Of a DNA stretch of 7,199 bases, positions 5,510 through 7,199 are shown in pieces. Within the stretch, counting starts at the first letter, position 1. Each line of letters opens with the position of its first letter. A program made the translations under genes and the position numbers. This DNA comes from DAIPHL01 sp036771375 (lineage in GTDB: Bacteria > Synergistota > Synergistia > Synergistales > Synergistaceae). The notes beneath the pieces are model-generated. The model ran no database searches and was not told where the DNA came from. It saw only the letters and a list, made by a program, of their open reading frames with translations. The stretch is taken from assembly GCA_036771375.1 (NCBI GenBank), contig DAIPHL010000117.1, forward strand, positions 1-7,199, given 5' to 3'.

Positions 5510-6540
5510 CAGAACGCCCCCTTCAGGAGGTCGCCCAGCGTGACGCCCATGTCGGACGCGCTCTCCCGGTCAGCGGACAGCGCCGCGACGAGGCTCTCCC
5601 GTATGCCGTCCTCGCCGTAGCTGGCGGGGAAATAAAGGGCCGCCGCATCGCCGTGCCCCCCGCCCCGGATCTTTCGCCCGTCCTTCAGAAGGCCGACGAC
5701 CTTGCCGGCCAGGCCCGAACGGCTGCGCATGGAGACGGCCCAGTTGCCCCCCGGCTTTCGATAGGCGAGCGCCACGAGAAGAGGGGTCCGCGCGGGATCG
5801 TCCGGCCGATCCAAGATCATGCCGCAAAAATCCGAGGTGTCGCCGAATTCGAGGTGTCCGTCGCCGAGAAAGGCGAGCTCCCCGCCGGATTCGTCGATGC
5901 GCGAACGGACCAGCGAGTCCCTGGCCCGATGAAAGCGCTCCTCCTGCCTCTCTACGAAAGAGAACGCCGCACGACGCTCCTCCTCGGAAAGGGCGACGCT
6001 CGGATTCCAGACGAGCCTCGAAAACGCCCCCCACTCCCCACACATTGTGACCATCGCCTGCCAAAGCCTGCTGTCCGGATCTTCGTTGATCCAAAGATCC
6101 CGGTCGTTCGCAAGACGAACGGCCTCCCGGAGAGGCTCCACGGCACGAAGAGTCCGCTCGTCGGCGTTTCCGTCGAAGAGCCAGTTCCAGTAGACCATGG
6201 CGCCGCAGCAGGCCGTGTCGAGGACCGCCCAGGGGCGTTTCTCGTATCTTTCGAAGGTCGTTTTGTGGTGATCGAAGAGGAAAGGCGGAGCATCCGTCGA
6301 AAACGACCTGTCCAGTTCGTCCACCGTCGCCTGAAACTGCGGGGACAGGTCGAGAACGACGAGCTCCGTGCCGGCCCTTACGGTCTCCAGCATGAGGTTG
6401 TCGACCTCTCCATATCCAGTGAGCGAGAGACGGATGGGCCTCTCGACATGGGCGTGCGCGCGCCAGGCGAGCGCCGCGGCGACGACTCCGTCCAGGTCCG
6501 TATGGCTGATGATATGAAGAAGTCCCGTGTTTCCGTTCAG
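5509..6540 (-). CDS. DHH-family phosphoesterase (NrnB-like), probable CTG start
   Basis: The first ATG (6393) would remove motif I, so the gene must begin upstream. In the same frame lies LLHIISHTDLDG, which carries the essential HTDLDG metal motif. The frame is closed by a TGA 11 codons upstream and has no ATG, GTG or TTG there. A CTG at 6540, 8 nt after a strong GGAGG, is the best start and gives 343 residues. Motifs then run in order: HTDLDG (13-18), LDLSP (63-67), FDHHKT (89-94), DRDLW (146-150) and a C-terminal DHHA1-type RGGGHGDAAA (about 292-301). These metal-dependent enzymes cleave phosphodiester or phosphomonoester bonds; FDHHKT resembles nano-RNase NrnB, so short RNA oligonucleotides are plausible substrates, though this is not proven. 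It is followed with 1-base overlap by the glycosyltransferase. A metabolic link between the two is not evident. Confidence 0.87.
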   Translation of the reverse strand: MNGNTGLLHIISHTDLDGVVAAALAWRAHAHVERPIRLSLTGYGEVDNLMLETVRAGTELVVLDLSPQFQATVDELDRSFSTDAPPFLFDHHKTTFERYEKRPWAVLDTACCGAMVYWNWLFDGNADERTLRAVEPLREAVRLANDRDLWINEDPDSRLWQAMVTMCGEWGAFSRLVWNPSVALSEEERRAAFSFVERQEERFHRARDSLVRSRIDESGGELAFLGDGHLEFGDTSDFCGMILDRPDDPARTPLLVALAYRKPGGNWAVSMRSRSGLAGKVVGLLKDGRKIRGGGHGDAAALYFPASYGEDGIRESLVAALSADRESASDMGVTLGDLLKGAF

Positions 6541-6579
6541 GTCAAACCCCTCCGACTTGTGAGAATCGGTTCTTCATGC

Positions 6580-6607
6580 ATGATAACGTATTTATGCGAT
6601 ATGTACA
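6580..6607 (-). promoter_or_regulatory. Possible promoter of the phosphoesterase-glycosyltransferase pair
   Basis: On the minus strand TGTACA (6607-6602, four of six matches to the -35 consensus) and TATCAT (6585-6580, five of six to the -10) are 16 bp apart. Transcription would start near 6573, about 33 nt before the proposed CTG start and its GGAGG site. The stretch is locally AT-rich compared with its surroundings. Confidence 0.4.
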
Positions 6608-6614
6608 GGCGCAC

Positions 6615-6675
6615 CGGGCGGATTTGCGGGCAGGCCCTTCCAAGGAGAACGATTCCCTATGTTCCGTTCCGCCCG
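6615..6675. repeat. Inverted repeat in the fumarase-phosphoesterase gap
   Basis: CGGGCGGA (6615-6622) is perfectly complementary to TCCGCCCG (6668-6675), enclosing 45 nt that contain further short G/C-rich complements. No T-run follows on either strand, so it is not a typical terminator. It could be a transcript-end or processing structure after the fumarase gene; I do not recognise a known RNA family. Confidence 0.35.
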
Positions 6676-6719
6676 CTTCGGATTCGGCAAGTCGGAAGCG
6701 TCCACCCCGCGAGCCCGCC

Positions 6720-7199
6720 CTAAAGCGCGCCCGGTGCGGTGCCTCGAACGCGATCGTATATGTCGCCGCCGGACGAATCGATCGCGACGACGGCCGGGAA
6801 ATTCTCGACCTCCAGCCTCCTGATCGCCTCGGTGCCGAGCTCGGGAAAGGCGACCACGTCGGAGCGTTTCACGCTCTGTGCGATGAGCGCCGCCGCCCCG
6901 CCGATTGCCGCCAGATAAAGCCCGCCATGCCGCACGATCGCGCTTTTGACCGCCTCGTTTCGCAGTCCCTTGCCGATCATCACCCTGAGCCCTCTTTCCA
7001 TCAGAAACGGTGCGTATGCATCCATCCGGCCACTCGTGGTCGGACCGATGGAGCCGACGGGGGCCCCCGGCCTCGCCGGGCTCGGGCCGGCATAGTAGAC
7101 GACCTGCCCCGCAAAGTCGAAGGGGAGCGCCTCCCCCGACGAGAGCATCTCCACGAGCCGCTTGTGCGCCGCGTCCCGCGCCGTGTACATCCGCCGACC
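6720..7199 (-). CDS. Fe-S class I fumarate hydratase, beta subunit (5' partial)
   Basis: The frame is open to the window edge (GGT CGG CGG before the ATG at 7190), and GRRMYTARDAAHKRL matches an internal part of the family, so the true start lies outside. The 160 visible residues carry the beta-subunit signatures: TARDAAHKR, VYYAGPSPARPG, GPTTSGRMDAY (substrate-binding Ser/Arg loop), IGKG, AIGGAAAL and LEVENFPAVVAID. With an alpha subunit that holds the [4Fe-4S] cluster, this type hydrates fumarate to malate, reversibly; separate alpha and beta genes are common in anaerobes. The alpha gene would be expected just upstream, beyond the window. L-tartrate dehydratase beta (TtdB) is closely related and cannot be excluded. 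The C-terminus, ending shortly after the conserved AIDSSGGDIYD, is complete. Confidence 0.92.
   Translation of the reverse strand, partial: GRRMYTARDAAHKRLVEMLSSGEALPFDFAGQVVYYAGPSPARPGAPVGSIGPTTSGRMDAYAPFLMERGLRVMIGKGLRNEAVKSAIVRHGGLYLAAIGGAAALIAQSVKRSDVVAFPELGTEAIRRLEVENFPAVVAIDSSGGDIYDRVRGTAPGAL

Noticed and set aside
4232..5620. A 462-codon + strand frame
   Set aside because: It is antisense to the glycosyltransferase, whose motifs and length are clear.
5491..6723. A 410-codon + strand frame
   Set aside because: It is antisense to the DHH phosphoesterase, which carries all its motifs in the minus strand.
1..7199. CRISPR array, tRNA, rRNA, transposase or integrase
   Set aside because: No regular repeat-spacer pattern, no tRNA or rRNA signature and no mobile-element protein was seen on either strand.

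Overview
The window most likely comes from a GC-rich, anaerobic, diderm bacterium of the phylum Synergistota. The strongest sign is a Synerg-CTERM sorting tail (Gly-Ser linker, GGGGC, short hydrophobic stretch, basic end) on a secreted protein, and a second, orphan copy of such a tail elsewhere. ExbB/ExbD and a TonB-receptor tail show an outer membrane. The two-subunit type of Fe-S fumarase fits an anaerobe. The phylum is an inference from these motifs.

Layout. Bases 1-930 (+ strand) hold the end of an ExbB/TolQ-type gene and an overlapping exbD, the proton-driven motor for TonB-dependent outer-membrane import. Facing them on the minus strand (4022 down to 1034) is what reads as a vitamin B12 uptake operon: a sigma-70-type promoter (4017-4022 / 3995-4000), a cobalamin riboswitch (about 3827-3987), an intrinsic terminator (3714-3754), a long leader of about 320 nt, a secreted beta-propeller-like protein with a Synerg-CTERM tail (3394-2060), the last 15 codons of a TonB-dependent receptor with nothing in front of them (2030-1983), and a BtuF-like periplasmic binding protein (2008-1034). 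No tonB, complete receptor, permease or ATPase gene is visible.

Bases 4134-4361 (minus strand) hold a second relic: 34 sense codons that encode only a Synerg-CTERM tail, with no start codon, then a strong terminator hairpin. Upstream of it is a tightly coupled pair: a DHH-family phosphoesterase that seems to start at a rare CTG codon (6540-5509) and an MGDG-synthase-like glycosyltransferase (5509-4364). The window ends in the beta subunit of an Fe-S fumarate hydratase (7199-6720, start outside the window).

Main reading. The riboswitch ties the propeller protein and the binding protein to cobalamin. A surface beta-propeller next to a receptor and BtuF recalls Bacteroides BtuG, which hands B12 to BtuB. 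Here the proposed counterpart would be held by a Synerg-CTERM tail instead of a lipid anchor, and its receptor gene appears to have been deleted down to its last beta-strand. The riboswitch and the binding-protein family are well supported. The BtuG-like role is a hypothesis.
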